Shown one piece after another: positions 53,750 through 63,467 of a DNA stretch of 64,000 nucleotides. Where the stretch lies: contig NZ_JAATEM010000003.1 of assembly GCF_012034205.1 (NCBI RefSeq), forward strand, positions 186,001 through 250,000, read 5' to 3'. The translations under genes were made by a program, and so were the position numbers. The notes under the pieces are model-generated. The model worked only from the letters and a program-made list of their open reading frames with translations, made no database searches and was not told the DNA's origin. How positions within the stretch are numbered: position 1 is the first letter of the stretch; each line of letters starts with the position of its first letter. Source of the stretch: Streptomyces composti. GTDB lineage: Bacteria > Actinomycetota > Actinomycetes > Streptomycetales > Streptomycetaceae.

Positions 53750-55108
53750 GTGGGACGACTCTTCGGCACGGACGGCGTGCGTGGTGTCGCCAACGCGGAC
53801 CTGACCGCGGAGATGGCCCTCGGCCTCTCCGTGGCCGCCGCGCACGTGCTGGCCGAGGCGGGCACGTTCGAAGGGCACCGGCCCACGGCGGTGGTCGGGC
53901 GCGATCCGCGCGCCTCCGGGGAGTTCCTGGAGGCCGCCGTCGTCGCCGGTCTGGCCAGCGCCGGTGTGGACGTGCTGCGGGTCGGCGTGCTGCCCACGCC
54001 CGCCGTCGCCCACCTGACCGCCGCGCTCGGCGCCGACCTCGGCGTGATGCTCTCCGCGAGCCACAACGCCATGCCCGACAACGGCATCAAGTTCTTCGCC
54101 CGCGGCGGTCACAAACTCGCCGACGAGCTGGAGGACCGCATCGAGGCCGTCTACGAGGAGCACCGCACCGGCGCGCCCTGGGACCGGCCGACCGGCGCCG
54201 GCGTGGGCCGCGTGCGGGACTACCACGAGGGCCTCGACACCTACGTCGCCCACCTCGTCGGCGTCCTGCCGAACCGGCTCGACGGGCTGAAGATCGTCCT
54301 CGACGAGGCGCACGGCGCGGCCTCCCGGGTGTCGCCGGAGGCGTTCAGCCGGGCCGGCGCCGAGGTCGTCACCATCGGTGCCGACCCCGACGGGCTCAAC
54401 ATCAACGACGGCTGCGGCTCCACCCACCTGGACAAGCTCAAGGCGGCCGTCGTCGAGCACGGCGCCGACCTCGGCATCGCGCACGACGGGGACGCCGACC
54501 GCTGCCTGGCCGTCGACCACACCGGTGAGGAGGTCGACGGGGACCAGATCCTCGCCGTGCTGGCGCTGGCGCTGCGGGAGCGGGGCGCGCTGCGCTCGCA
54601 GACCGTGGTGGCGACCGTGATGTCGAACCTCGGCTTCAAGCTGGCGATGGAGCGCGAGGGCATCCAGCTGGTGCAGACGGCCGTCGGCGACCGGTACGTC
54701 CTGGAGGAGATGAAGGAGCGCGGCTACGCGCTCGGCGGCGAGCAGTCCGGGCACGTCATCGTGCTGGACCACGCCACCACCGGCGACGGCACGCTCACCG
54801 GCCTGCTGCTGGCCGCGCGGGTCGCCCAGACCGGCCGCACGCTGCGCGACCTGGCCGCGGTGATGGAGCGGCTGCCGCAGGTGCTGATCAACGTCCCGGA
54901 CGTGGACAAGTCCCGGGTGAAGACCTCGCCGGAGCTCGCGGCGGCCGTGGCGGAGGCGGAGCGGGAGCTCGGCGAGACCGGACGGGTGCTGCTGCGCCCC
55001 TCCGGGACCGAGCCGCTGGTCCGGGTCATGGTCGAGGCGGCCGACAGCGACCAGGCCCGCACCGTCGCCGGCCGGCTGGCCGATGCGGTGAAGTCCGCGC
55101 TGGGCTAG
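53750..55108 (+). CDS. glmM: Phosphoglucosamine mutase
   Basis: This encodes 452 residues, GTG after [15 protein letters not shown] opens the family; [16 protein letters not shown] carries the phosphoserine (Ser104); DGDADRC is the Mg site; [12 protein letters not shown] binds the sugar phosphate. It converts glucosamine-6-P to glucosamine-1-P, upstream of GlcNAc. glmS, which makes its substrate, lies 3 kb downstream, so the window encodes two steps of the same route. Confidence 0.96.
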   Translation: MGRLFGTDGVRGVANADLTAEMALGLSVAAAHVLAEAGTFEGHRPTAVVGRDPRASGEFLEAAVVAGLASAGVDVLRVGVLPTPAVAHLTAALGADLGVMLSASHNAMPDNGIKFFARGGHKLADELEDRIEAVYEEHRTGAPWDRPTGAGVGRVRDYHEGLDTYVAHLVGVLPNRLDGLKIVLDEAHGAASRVSPEAFSRAGAEVVTIGADPDGLNINDGCGSTHLDKLKAAVVEHGADLGIAHDGDADRCLAVDHTGEEVDGDQILAVLALALRERGALRSQTVVATVMSNLGFKLAMEREGIQLVQTAVGDRYVLEEMKERGYALGGEQSGHVIVLDHATTGDGTLTGLLLAARVAQTGRTLRDLAAVMERLPQVLINVPDVDKSRVKTSPELAAAVAEAERELGETGRVLLRPSGTEPLVRVMVEAADSDQARTVAGRLADAVKSALG

Positions 55109-55126
55109 CCCGCCGCCCGGACCGAT

Positions 55127-55166
55127 GACGCGGCACCGCTTCCCCGGAGGGAAGTGCTGCCGCGTC
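55127..55166. terminator. Bidirectional terminator between glmM and coaA
   Basis: GACGCGGCA...CTTCCC pairs with GGGAAG...TGCCGCGTC, with mismatches at two positions. It lies between convergent genes and can serve both. Confidence 0.75.
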
Positions 55167-55177
55167 GTGCTTTCCCC

Positions 55178-56167
55178 CTACAGCTTGCGCAGACTGAGGC
55201 GCTGGACCTTGTGGTCCGGGCCCTTGCGCAGTACCAGGGTGGCCCGGCCCCGGGTAGGGGCGATGTTCTCGACCAGGTTCGGCTCGTTGATGGTCCGCCA
55301 CATGGTGCGGGCGTAGTCCAGGGCCTCCTCCTCGGAGACCTGCGTGTACTTGCGGAAGTACGAGGACGGGTTCTGGAACGCGGTCTCGCGCAGCCGCTTG
55401 AAGCGGTCGAGGTACCAGCGCTCGATGTCCTCGGTGCGGGCGTCCACGTACACGCTGAAGTCGAAGTAGTCGGCGAGACCGACCCGGGTGCGCCCGTCCT
55501 TGCCCGGGAGGGCCGGCTGCAGGACGTTCAGCCCCTCGACGATTAGGATGTCCGGCCGGCGCACCACGAGCTTCTCGTCCGGCACGATGTCGTACTTCAG
55601 ATGCGAGTACACCGGCGCGGTGACCTCGTCCTTGCCGGCCTTGATGTCGGCGACGAACCGGGTGAGCGCACGGCGGTCGTACGACTCGGGGAAGCCCTTG
55701 CGCGACATCAGACCGCGGGCCTGGAGCTCCTTGGTCGGCAGCAGGAACCCGTCCGTGGTCACCCGCTCGACCCGGGGGTGCTCGGGCCAGCGCGACAGCA
55801 GGGCCCGCAGCAGGCGGGCCACGGTCGACTTGCCGACGGCGACGGAACCGGCGACCCCTATGACGAACGGCGTGCCCGACTGGGAGCCCTGCTCGCCCAG
55901 GAAGGTGTTCAGGGCCCCGCGCAGCCCGTCGGTGGCCTTGACGTAGAGATTGAGCAGCCGGGACAGCGGGAGGTAGATGTCCCGCACCTCGTCGAGGTCG
56001 ATGACGTCACCGAGTCCGCGCAGCTGCTCGACCTCCTCGGCGGTGAGCGGCAGCGGCGTCTTGTCGCGCAGCGCACTCCACTCGGCACGGGTGAGATCGA
56101 CGTAGGGAGTCGTCTCCGGCCGCTGCCGGTGGGCGCTCCGGGATGTCGAGGAGACCTGTGAGATCAC
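55178..56167 (-). CDS. coaA: Pantothenate kinase, type I
   Basis: This encodes 329 residues. The P-loop [12 protein letters not shown] spans residues 104-115, followed by [17 protein letters not shown] and [15 protein letters not shown]. It phosphorylates pantothenate, the first committed step to CoA, and is normally feedback-inhibited by CoA. The GTG lies 5-7 nt after a TAACAAT -10-like sequence (56180-56174), so the transcript is probably leaderless. Confidence 0.96.
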   Translation of the reverse strand: MISQVSSTSRSAHRQRPETTPYVDLTRAEWSALRDKTPLPLTAEEVEQLRGLGDVIDLDEVRDIYLPLSRLLNLYVKATDGLRGALNTFLGEQGSQSGTPFVIGVAGSVAVGKSTVARLLRALLSRWPEHPRVERVTTDGFLLPTKELQARGLMSRKGFPESYDRRALTRFVADIKAGKDEVTAPVYSHLKYDIVPDEKLVVRRPDILIVEGLNVLQPALPGKDGRTRVGLADYFDFSVYVDARTEDIERWYLDRFKRLRETAFQNPSSYFRKYTQVSEEEALDYARTMWRTINEPNLVENIAPTRGRATLVLRKGPDHKVQRLSLRKL

Positions 56168-56843
56168 AGTCCATTGTTAACGCTGTTCGAACCCGATGGC
56201 GGGTGGGGTGTGTCACGTCGGCGCCCGCCCCCACCGGGCCCACCGGACCGGGCCTCCTCTCGCGCGGTCCGTACTTCCCCCTCGGCCAGGTGGAGGCGAT
56301 GCCGGGAACCGCTCACGCGGACATGCATGGCGCGGGCCTGAAGCGGTGCCGGGGTGCTGCGGGGCATGCCGGTGCCTTCTTGCCCGGCATGCCCCGCATC
56401 CCTTCCCCCTGGCGACGCGTTCCCCCGGTCGCTGGTCGATGGGTGCGTGAGCGGAGTGGTGAGATCCGTTCAGGCGCGGCGAAACTGTAGGCATCGATCC
56501 GAGGGGGAGGGAAGGGGAGGCGCCCGGCCGCGTGCGGGGCGGGCGGCCTGATCCTTTCCCTCGGGCGACAGTTGCCTCGGCTCACCAACGCTGCGCAGAC
56601 CAAGGGGCGCTTGTGAAGGTTTCGTGACCGAAGGGCGGAGACGGTGGCCGCCGGTCGGTGAAAGTCGGCCGAGAGTCGACGGTACGCGGGCGATGCGCCG
56701 GGGCGTGGGCCGGTTTCAAGATCACGTCGGTGTCACGTTCGCATACCGGGTGGTCTCTCTGTTGATCATCTGTGGGGATTCTGCGCCTAGGGTGCGCGCA
56801 CCATCATGCGGAGTTCTCCGCACCAGTGAAGAGAGAGCCGACA
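56168..56843. other. 676-bp divergent intergenic region
   Basis: Between coaA and the lipoprotein gene. It holds a 15-bp inverted repeat (56358-56398) and many short G+C-rich repeats. Frames in it are Arg/Pro-rich shadows. No gene can be supported; a small RNA is possible but not shown. Confidence 0.5.
56358..56398. repeat. 15-bp perfect inverted repeat
   Basis: TGCGGGGCATGCCGG (56358-56372) is the exact reverse complement of 56384-56398, with an 11-nt loop (TGCCTTCTTGC). Each arm contains the palindrome GGCATGCC. Confidence 0.85.
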
Positions 56844-57623
56844 GTGAAGCCCACATCCGTCCGCCGTACCGCCCTGGCCGCCTCCGCCGCCGCCCTCACC
56901 CTGCTGGTCACCGCCTGCGGTGGCGACGGGGAGAAGGCCGACGAGGGCAAGGGTGCCTCCGAGCCGACCGCGGCGCCCGCCCCCGCGGCGAAGGCGCTGA
57001 CCGGCGCAGAGCTGGAGAAGGCCGCTCTGGCGCAGTCGGACGTCGAGAAGGGCAAGGTCGCCGCCGAGGTCCCGGCGAGCGACGACCTCACCGCGGACCA
57101 GGTGAAGGCCGAGGACGGGGCCTGCCTGCCGCTGGCCCGTGCGCAGGCGGGCGTCGCGCAGGGCGACCCGGCGGCGACGGCGAAGCGCTCGTGGACCGGC
57201 GAGCCGAAGAAGCCCGCCGCGGACACCGACCCCGAGGAGGCCCTCGGGGCGGCCCTGGACGTCTCGAAGATGCTGATCACCCTCGCCTCGTACGAGGACG
57301 GCGGCGCGGAGAAGGCCATGAAGGGCCTGAGCGCCGCGGCCGAGAAGTGCACCGGCGGCTTCAAGACCACCACGAGCGGCGAGAAGCTGGAGATCGCCAA
57401 GGTCGCCACGACCGCCGCGCCGAAGGGCGGCGACGAGAGCGCGGCCATCACGCTCACTCTGGCGGCCGAAGGCGGGCTCGAGGCCCCGAACAAGGTCGTC
57501 GCCGTCCGCAAGGGCTCGACCGTGGTGACCTTCACCGTCGTGAACCTGGCGGCGATGGCCGACGGCAAGGACTTCGAGGTGCCCGCGGACGTGGTGGACG
57601 CGCAGGTGTCCAAGCTCGGCTGA
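56844..57623 (+). CDS. Secreted lipoprotein of unknown function
   Basis: This encodes 259 residues from GTG, eight bases after GAGAGAG; an in-frame GTG at 56826 is less likely. The signal peptide ends in lipobox VTAC with Cys25, then an acidic Ala/Pro linker and a Lys/Ala/Glu-rich soluble domain with few hydrophobic features and two Cys (GACLP, EKCTGG). It should be anchored to the outer face of the membrane. No function is recognised. Convergent with the ankyrin gene with a 7-bp gap. Confidence 0.75.
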   Translation: MKPTSVRRTALAASAAALTLLVTACGGDGEKADEGKGASEPTAAPAPAAKALTGAELEKAALAQSDVEKGKVAAEVPASDDLTADQVKAEDGACLPLARAQAGVAQGDPAATAKRSWTGEPKKPAADTDPEEALGAALDVSKMLITLASYEDGGAEKAMKGLSAAAEKCTGGFKTTTSGEKLEIAKVATTAAPKGGDESAAITLTLAAEGGLEAPNKVVAVRKGSTVVTFTVVNLAAMADGKDFEVPADVVDAQVSKLG

Positions 57624-57630
57624 CGTGCGT

Positions 57631-58077
57631 TCAGGGGCGGGGAGGCCGGGGCTCGCCGACGCCCTCCCCGCCCGCCTCGGCGAGCAGCTCCGCCGTCTCG
57701 GTGTGCCCGCCCTCCCGGGCCCACTCCAGGGCGGTGCGGCCGGTGCCGTGGTCCTCGCGGAGGTTCGGGTCGGCGCCGTGCGCGAGCAGTTCGCGTACGG
57801 CGCCGATGTGTCCCCAGCACGCGGCCGCGCACAGCGGTGTGCCCTCCGAGCCGGCCCCGCCGCTCTCGGTGTCCGGGCGGGCGCCGGCGCTCAGCAGCAG
57901 GCGGGCGATCTGCGCGTGTCCGCTCACGGCGGCCAGATAGAGCGGCGTCGCGCCCTCGCCGCCGGGGTGCTCCGGGTCGGCGCCGGCTCGCAGCGCCGCG
58001 CGCACTCCGGCCGTGTCGCCCACGACGATCGCGTCCACGAGACGCCGGGTGAGTTTCTTGCGCCGACGGTGGTTCAT
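57631..58077 (-). CDS. Ankyrin-repeat protein
   Basis: This encodes 148 residues with three to four ankyrin repeats: ADPEHPGGEGATPLYLAAVS, AGARPDTESGGAGSEGTPLC and GADPNLREDHGTGRTALEWA. The basic N-terminus MNHRRRKKLTRR is not typical of the fold. Such proteins mediate protein contacts; the partner is unknown. The ATG at 58077 is chosen because upstream residues lose similarity. A TAGCCT -10-like box (58091-58086) suggests a nearly leaderless mRNA. Confidence 0.8.
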   Translation of the reverse strand: MNHRRRKKLTRRLVDAIVVGDTAGVRAALRAGADPEHPGGEGATPLYLAAVSGHAQIARLLLSAGARPDTESGGAGSEGTPLCAAACWGHIGAVRELLAHGADPNLREDHGTGRTALEWAREGGHTETAELLAEAGGEGVGEPRPPRP

Positions 58078-58206
58078 GGCGGCCGAGGCTACCCCGAGCC
58101 GTGACTCGGGGAAGGTCCCGCCGGCCGTTCGTACGGTAGTGGGAATTTCCGATTCCGGGCAGGTGGAGGCCGATCCGGGTGGCTGACGGGCCATAGGGTG
58201 CCCTGT

Positions 58207-60054
58207 ATGTGCGGAATCGTGGGTTATGTGGGTACGCAGTCGGCGCTCGACGTGGTGACCGCAGGGCTGAAGCGGCTGGAGTACCGGGGCTACGACTCGG
58301 CAGGGGTCGCCGTCCTCGCGGACGGCGGTCTGGCCACCGCCAAGCGGGCCGGGAAGCTGGTCAACCTGGAGAAGGAGCTGGCCGAACGGCCGCTGCCCAC
58401 GGGCACGACCGGGATCGGACACACCCGGTGGGCCACCCACGGCGGACCGACCGACTCCAACGCCCACCCGCACCTCGACAACGCCGGCCGGGTCGCCGTC
58501 GTCCACAACGGCATCATCGAGAACTTCGCCGCCCTGCGCGCCGAACTCACCGAGCGCGGCCATGAACTGACCTCCGAGACGGACACCGAGGTGGTCGCCC
58601 ACCTGCTCGCCGAGGAGTTCTCCTCCTGCGCCGACCTCGCCGAGGCGATGCGGCTGGTGTGCCGGCGGCTGGAGGGGGCGTTCACCCTGGTCGCCGTGCA
58701 CGCCGACGAGCCGGACGTCGTGGTGGGCGCGCGGCGCAGCTCACCACTGGTCGTGGGCATCGGCGAGGGCGAGTCGTTCCTCGCCTCGGACGTCGCCGCG
58801 TTCATCGCGCACACCCGGTCCGCGATCGAACTCGGCCAGGACCAGGTGGTGGAGCTGCGCCGGGACTCCGTCACCGTCACCGGCTTCGACGGCAGCCCCG
58901 CCGAGGTGAACCCGTACCACGTCGACTGGGACGCCTCCGCCGCCGAGAAGGGCGGCTACGACTACTTCATGCTCAAGGAGATCGCCGAGCAGCCGAAGGC
59001 CGTCGCCGACACGCTGCTGGGGCGGATCGACGGCTCCGGCACGCTGTCGCTGGACGAGGTGCGGATCCCTGACGGTGTGCTGCGCGAGGTCGACAAGGTC
59101 GTCATCGTGGCATGCGGTACGGCCTTCCACGCCGGGCTGATCGCCAAGTACGCCATCGAGCACTGGACGCGGATCCCCTGCGAGGTGGAGCTGGCCAGCG
59201 AATTCCGCTACCGGGACCCGATCCTCGACCAGCAGACCCTGGTCGTCGCGATCTCCCAGTCCGGCGAGACCATGGACACGCTGATGGCGCTGCGGCACGC
59301 CCGCGAGCAGGGCGCCCGTGTCCTGGCGATCTGCAACACCAACGGCTCGACGATCCCGCGGGAGTCGGACGCGGTGCTCTACACGCACGCCGGTCCGGAG
59401 GTCGCGGTCGCCTCCACCAAGGCGTTCCTGACCCAGCTGGTCGCCTGCTACCTCGTCGCCCTCTATCTGGCGCAGGTGCGGGGCACCAAGTGGGCCGACG
59501 AGATCCGGGCGGTCGTACGGGATCTCTCCTCCATCTCCAAAGCCGTGGAACGGGTGCTGGAGACCATGGGCCCGGTGCGGGAGCTGGCCCGTTCCCTGGC
59601 CGGAAAGAACACCGTCCTCTTCCTCGGCCGGCACGTCGGATACCCCGTCGCCCTGGAGGGCGCCCTCAAGCTGAAGGAACTCGCCTACATGCACGCGGAG
59701 GGCTTCGCGGCGGGCGAGCTGAAGCACGGGCCCATCGCACTGATCGAGCAGGACCTGCCCGTCGTGGTCGTCGTGCCGTCACCCCGCGGCCGTTCCGTCC
59801 TGCACGACAAGATCGTCTCCAACATCCAGGAGATCCGGGCCCGCGGCGCACGGACCATCGTCATCGCGGAGGAGGGCGACGAGGCGGTCGTCCCCTACGC
59901 CGACCACCTGATCCGCATCCCGGCCACACCGGTGCTGCTGCAGCCCCTGGTGGCGACGGTCCCCCTCCAGGTCTTCGCCTGCGAACTGGCCACGGCCCGC
60001 GGCAACGAGGTGGACCAGCCGCGGAACCTGGCGAAGTCGGTGACGGTGGAGTAG
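58207..60054 (+). CDS. glmS: Glutamine-fructose-6-phosphate aminotransferase
   Basis: This encodes 615 residues. MCGIVGYVG places the catalytic Cys at position 2, which fixes the start. The N-terminal glutaminase domain has YRGYDSAGVAV, WATHGGPTDSNAHPH and HNGIIENF; two SIS domains follow, and the C-terminus is DQPRNLAKSVTVE. It makes glucosamine-6-P from fructose-6-P and glutamine, feeding GlmM. A TAGGGT box ends 7 nt before the ATG, so translation is probably leaderless. No glmS ribozyme is seen. Confidence 0.96.
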   Translation: MCGIVGYVGTQSALDVVTAGLKRLEYRGYDSAGVAVLADGGLATAKRAGKLVNLEKELAERPLPTGTTGIGHTRWATHGGPTDSNAHPHLDNAGRVAVVHNGIIENFAALRAELTERGHELTSETDTEVVAHLLAEEFSSCADLAEAMRLVCRRLEGAFTLVAVHADEPDVVVGARRSSPLVVGIGEGESFLASDVAAFIAHTRSAIELGQDQVVELRRDSVTVTGFDGSPAEVNPYHVDWDASAAEKGGYDYFMLKEIAEQPKAVADTLLGRIDGSGTLSLDEVRIPDGVLREVDKVVIVACGTAFHAGLIAKYAIEHWTRIPCEVELASEFRYRDPILDQQTLVVAISQSGETMDTLMALRHAREQGARVLAICNTNGSTIPRESDAVLYTHAGPEVAVASTKAFLTQLVACYLVALYLAQVRGTKWADEIRAVVRDLSSISKAVERVLETMGPVRELARSLAGKNTVLFLGRHVGYPVALEGALKLKELAYMHAEGFAAGELKHGPIALIEQDLPVVVVVPSPRGRSVLHDKIVSNIQEIRARGARTIVIAEEGDEAVVPYADHLIRIPATPVLLQPLVATVPLQVFACELATARGNEVDQPRNLAKSVTVE

Positions 60055-60129
60055 GGCCGGCGGCGGGGCGAGCGCCTGGGTGCGAGAACTCCGTCCGGGA
60101 TCCCGTGTACGATTTCGGGCAGATCTGCG

Positions 60130-60330
60130 ATGGTCGCTCGGCGTGACTGTGTGATCGATCTCAAGGTGACCTCCGCCGATTATCCGGAGGACGAGACCAG
60201 GCACTCCGGCGTCGGCGACTACGGCACCTTCACCTTCCACTCGTCCGGCGGACGTGGCCAAGTACACCTATCAGCTCACCGGCGAGGCGACTGGCTACCC
60301 AGGTTCAGCTTCGCAGCTTGCAATCTGCCG
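60130..60330 (+). pseudogene. Fragment of a LamG/jellyroll-type secreted protein
   Basis: The frame reads LKVTSADYPEDETRHSGVGD, then YGTFTFHSS. Near 60248 the similarity continues one frame over as DVAKYTYQLTGEATG. This pattern is typical of repeated domains in very large streptomycete surface proteins of the LamG-like jellyroll class. Neither end of such a gene is present, so it is a frameshifted remnant. The rest of the 60055-60467 gap shows nothing else. Confidence 0.6.
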
Positions 60331-60467
60331 TTGCAGGGGCGACTCGGAATGGCGTTCCTGCAGGAAGGATGGTTACTTCCGGCGGTTGGGAGCTTGAGTT
60401 CAGTCAGCGCCAGCAAGATCCACTCCCCGCTCTCGTTCACGCTCTCCATGTCGGTCAGGAGTAGCCG

Positions 60468-60950
60468 ATGGTAAAAGTAACTCGGTGGGCTCCCTGTCCC
60501 GGTGCCGTTGTAGAGCAGGATCCGTGGATCCCGCTGGATGCCTCATGGGAAGTCGACAGGGATCGCCAACCTCTTTACCTGATGATTTCCGGCAGCTCTG
60601 GCGGCTATCTTGAGGTCCGGGTGCACCCTGAAAGTGGTCAACTGATGAGCTTGACGGTTATCGACCTTCCCCCGGAAGGGGGTGGCCTGGACTCGGTTCC
60701 CGAACCGGAATTGCTCGGGGATGTCGTGCCAGTATTCGACATCTCGGAATGGGAGGACGTCGACCCTGCCATTCGGAGTGTGAGAAAAACTGTCGACCTG
60801 TCGCATGTTCGCCTTCCGGAAGGCGAACTACTAACCCTCGGTGGAGCTGTGACGGCTGTCGAGGCAAGCTGCGGTCCTGTTGTGGTGGGAGTGAGTCATC
60901 AAAGTGAGCTGACGCACTTCTGGTTCAGGAGTGGATCAACAGAAAGTTGA
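60468..60950 (+). CDS. Hypothetical protein, possible immunity protein
   Basis: This encodes 160 residues with AGGAG six bases upstream. It is a soluble, acidic protein with GGYLEVRVHPESGQLMSLTV and LSHVRLPEGELLTLGGAV; no catalytic motif is visible. Codon use is unlike the neighbours, with many A/T third bases (GTA, AAA, CTT, TAT, CTA), pointing to transfer. Standing directly behind a fragment of a large secreted protein, it may be an orphan immunity gene of a polymorphic toxin; this is inference. Confidence 0.55.
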   Translation: MVKVTRWAPCPGAVVEQDPWIPLDASWEVDRDRQPLYLMISGSSGGYLEVRVHPESGQLMSLTVIDLPPEGGGLDSVPEPELLGDVVPVFDISEWEDVDPAIRSVRKTVDLSHVRLPEGELLTLGGAVTAVEASCGPVVVGVSHQSELTHFWFRSGSTES

Positions 60951-61328
60951 TCGCGTTCGACGCGGCGCGCATGCAGATCTGAAGCCCTGCCAGGTGCGTC
61001 CTGGCAGGGCTTCTGCGTGGGGTGACGGCAGTAGTTGACGGCAACGGCAGCGGACGAGCGAGGCGCAGGGTGGCGGTTCGTCGCCGTCGGAGCGTGCCGT
61101 CTCGGTGGTCTCCCGGCCCACGAGCGCGGTGCCGAGGGCGTCGATGGCGTCTCGTTGGAGGCGGAGTCGGACGTGGGCATAGACGGTGGCGGTGACGCCG
61201 ATGTGGGCGTGGCCGAGGAGTTCCTTGATGACGACGAGTTCGACGCCCTGTTCCAGGAGGAGGGTGGCGGTGGAGTGTCGGAGGTCGTGGAAGCGGATGC
61301 GGCGGAGGCTGGCCTTGCGGAGGAGCAC
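60936..61328 (-). pseudogene. Truncated tyrosine recombinase (phage-type integrase)
   Basis: Only the last catalytic part is recognisable, in about the first 70 residues: RIRFHDLRHSTATLLLEQGV has the HxxR box, KELLGHAHIGVTATVYAHV has the second His and the Tyr nucleophile. The core-binding and first Arg regions are missing, and the C-terminus runs into the terminator and the neighbouring gene. It is a remnant of an integrated mobile element. Confidence 0.8.
60981..61013. terminator. Terminator after the hypothetical gene
   Basis: A perfect 13-bp stem GAAGCCCTGCCAG / CTGGCAGGGCTTC with a 7-nt loop, between convergent coding remnants. Confidence 0.85.
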
Positions 61329-61440
61329 GGAGGGACATGAAGGCTCCCCTCCGGGGCGTGGAGAGGGTGGCTTCGTAGGCGGGGACGCTCAGCGCGTGAG
61401 GACGGCAGGCGTCCTGCGGGCAGGGTCGTAGGGTGCCCCC

Positions 61441-61812
61441 ATGAGCATCATCGGCGTCGGGATCGACGTAGCTGAGATCGATCGGTTTGCGGCGTCTCTG
61501 GAGCGGACGCCCGGGCTGGCTCAGCGGCTGTTTCTCGAGAGCGAGTTGCTGTTGCCGAGTGGGGAGCGGCGGGGGGTCGCCTCGCTGGCTGCGCGGTTCG
61601 CCGCGAAAGAGGCGTTGGCGAAGGCGCTGGGGGCGCCGTCGGGGATGTACTGGACCGATGCCGAGGTTTACGTCGAGGACAGCGGGCAACCCCGGCTGCG
61701 GGTGAAGGGGACCGTGGCGGCGAGGGCCGCCGAACTGGGCGTGCGGTCGTGGCATGTGTCGCTCAGTCATGACGCGGGGGTCGCGTCGGCGGTCGTGATC
61801 GCGGAGGGGTGA
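61441..61812 (+). CDS. acpS: Holo-[acyl-carrier-protein] synthase
   Basis: This encodes 123 residues. [16 protein letters not shown] has the Mg-binding Asp9 and [12 protein letters not shown] the Glu57; both are required for phosphopantetheine transfer from CoA to ACP. A TAGGGT -10-like box ends 6 nt before ATG, so the message is probably leaderless. The stop is followed closely by a small membrane protein gene. Confidence 0.95.
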   Translation: MSIIGVGIDVAEIDRFAASLERTPGLAQRLFLESELLLPSGERRGVASLAARFAAKEALAKALGAPSGMYWTDAEVYVEDSGQPRLRVKGTVAARAAELGVRSWHVSLSHDAGVASAVVIAEG

Positions 61813-61820
61813 GGAACGCT

Positions 61821-61946
61821 GTGACGCTGGGGTTTCCCGGGGCCGGGGTGGATCTGCCGATGTGGGGGCAGGCCATGCTGGTCGTCGCCGCCACGCTCGC
61901 GGTCGTGTTCGCGCTGGTGCGGTTGATGCGGAATCGGCGTCGCTGA
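61821..61946 (+). CDS. 41-residue single-span membrane protein
   Basis: A GTG six bases after GAGG, eight bases beyond acpS, opens MTLGFPGAGVDLPMWG followed by about 20 hydrophobic residues (QAMLVVAATLAVVFALVRL) and the positive end MRNRRR. A GTG at 61809 overlapping the acpS stop is in frame and would add four residues. Position in the acpS-nnr operon suggests co-expression. The function is unknown. Confidence 0.6.
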   Translation: MTLGFPGAGVDLPMWGQAMLVVAATLAVVFALVRLMRNRRR

Positions 61947-61997
61947 CCTGACCGCGCGGGCGGGCGTGCGTGTTGTGTCTGCGGGAGACTCGGACGC

Positions 61998-63467
61998 ATG
62001 CGTACTGCGTACAGCGTGGAGAAGGTCAGGGCGGCGGAGCGGGACCTGATGGCGCGGCTGCCGGAGGGGGCGCTGATGCAGCGCGCCGCGGCCGGGCTCG
62101 CCGCCGCCTGCGCGGATGTGCTGGGGCGGGTCTACGGCAGCCGGGTCGTGCTGCTGGTCGGCAGCGGGGACAACGGCGGGGACGCCCTGTACGCCGGTGC
62201 CCGGCTGGCGAGGCGGGGCGCCGGGGTGAGCGCGGTGCTGCTGTCGCCGGAGCGGGCGCACGCCGGCGGGCTCGCGGCGTTGCGCCGTGCGGGTGGCCGG
62301 GCCGTGGGGACGGACGGTGCCGAGCAGCTGATCGAACGGGCCGATCTCGTGCTGGACGGGATCGTCGGGATCGGCGGGAAAGGCGGACTGCGCCCGAACG
62401 CGGTGCCGTTGGCCGCCGCTGCGGAGCGGTCGCGGGCGGTGGTCGTGGCGGTGGATCTGCCGAGCGGTGTGGACGTCGACACCGGGGAGGTGCACGGGGT
62501 CGCCCTGCGGGCGGATCTCACGGTGACGTTCGGGACGCACAAGCCGGGGCTGCTGATCGATCCCGCGCGGGAGTACGCGGGGCTGGTGCGGCTGGTCGAC
62601 ATCGGACTCGACCTCGCGCAGGACCAGGCCGCCCTGGAGGCCCTGCAGCATGCGGATGTGGCGCGGCTGCTGCCGGTGCCGCGGGCGGAGAGTGACAAGT
62701 ACCGGCGGGGAGTCGTGGGGATCGCCGCCGGGTCCGCGCGGTATCCGGGTGCCGCGGTGCTCGCGGTGGCGGGTGCGCTGCGGGGCGGGGCGGGGGCCGT
62801 GCGGTACGTGGGGCCCGCGGGGAGCGCTGTGATCGCCCGGTACCCCGAGACGCTGGTGTCGGACCGGGGGCCCAAGCACGCGGGGCGGGTGCAGGCGTGG
62901 GTGACCGGGCCGGGCGCCGGGGACGACGCGGCCACGGTGGGGGAGGTGCTGGCGGCGGACGTGCCGGTGCTGATCGACGCGGACGGGCTGCGGCTGGCGG
63001 ATGCGGCGGCGGTGCGCGCGCGGAAGGCGCCGACGCTGATGACCCCGCACGCGGGGGAGGCCGCCGCGCTGCTCGGTGTCGAGCGGGAGGAGGTCGAGCG
63101 CGGACGGCTGGCGGCGGTGAAGGAACTGGCGGAGCGGTACGGGGCGACGGTGCTGCTGAAGGGGTCCACCACGCTGGTGGCGGAGCCGGGGGGTGGGCCC
63201 GTGCGGGTGAATCCGACGGGGACCTCGTGGCTGGCGACCGCGGGGAGCGGTGACGTGCTGTCCGGGCTCGCAGGCTCTCTGCTGGCGGCCGGGTTGCAGG
63301 CGCGGGACGCGGGGAGCGCGGGGGCGTATCTGCACGGCCTGGCCGGACGGCTCGCGGCGGGGGCGGAGACGGGGCCGGGGGGCGGCGCGGCGCCGGTCGG
63401 GGCGCATGACGTGGCTGCGGCGATTCCGCGGGCCTGGCGGGACGTCGTGCGGGAGATCGGCGTATAG
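61998..63467 (+). CDS. nnr: Bifunctional NAD(P)H-hydrate epimerase/dehydratase
   Basis: This encodes 489 residues. The N-terminal epimerase domain (about 1-215) has GSGDNGGDALYAGARLA and VVAVDLPSGVDVD. The C-terminal ADP-dependent (S)-NAD(P)HX dehydratase domain has GIAAGSARYPGAAVLAV, TPHAGEAAALLG and NPTGTSWLATAGSGDVLSGL with the catalytic Asp. It repairs hydrated NAD(P)H. It sits between acpS and alr, a common streptomycete order. Confidence 0.95.
   Translation: MRTAYSVEKVRAAERDLMARLPEGALMQRAAAGLAAACADVLGRVYGSRVVLLVGSGDNGGDALYAGARLARRGAGVSAVLLSPERAHAGGLAALRRAGGRAVGTDGAEQLIERADLVLDGIVGIGGKGGLRPNAVPLAAAAERSRAVVVAVDLPSGVDVDTGEVHGVALRADLTVTFGTHKPGLLIDPAREYAGLVRLVDIGLDLAQDQAALEALQHADVARLLPVPRAESDKYRRGVVGIAAGSARYPGAAVLAVAGALRGGAGAVRYVGPAGSAVIARYPETLVSDRGPKHAGRVQAWVTGPGAGDDAATVGEVLAADVPVLIDADGLRLADAAAVRARKAPTLMTPHAGEAAALLGVEREEVERGRLAAVKELAERYGATVLLKGSTTLVAEPGGGPVRVNPTGTSWLATAGSGDVLSGLAGSLLAAGLQARDAGSAGAYLHGLAGRLAAGAETGPGGGAAPVGAHDVAAAIPRAWRDVVREIGV

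Noticed and set aside
58120..58206. glmS ribozyme/riboswitch before glmS
   Set aside because: The apparent leader is almost absent (a -10-like box lies 7 nt before ATG), leaving no room for the ribozyme, which is found mainly in Firmicutes.
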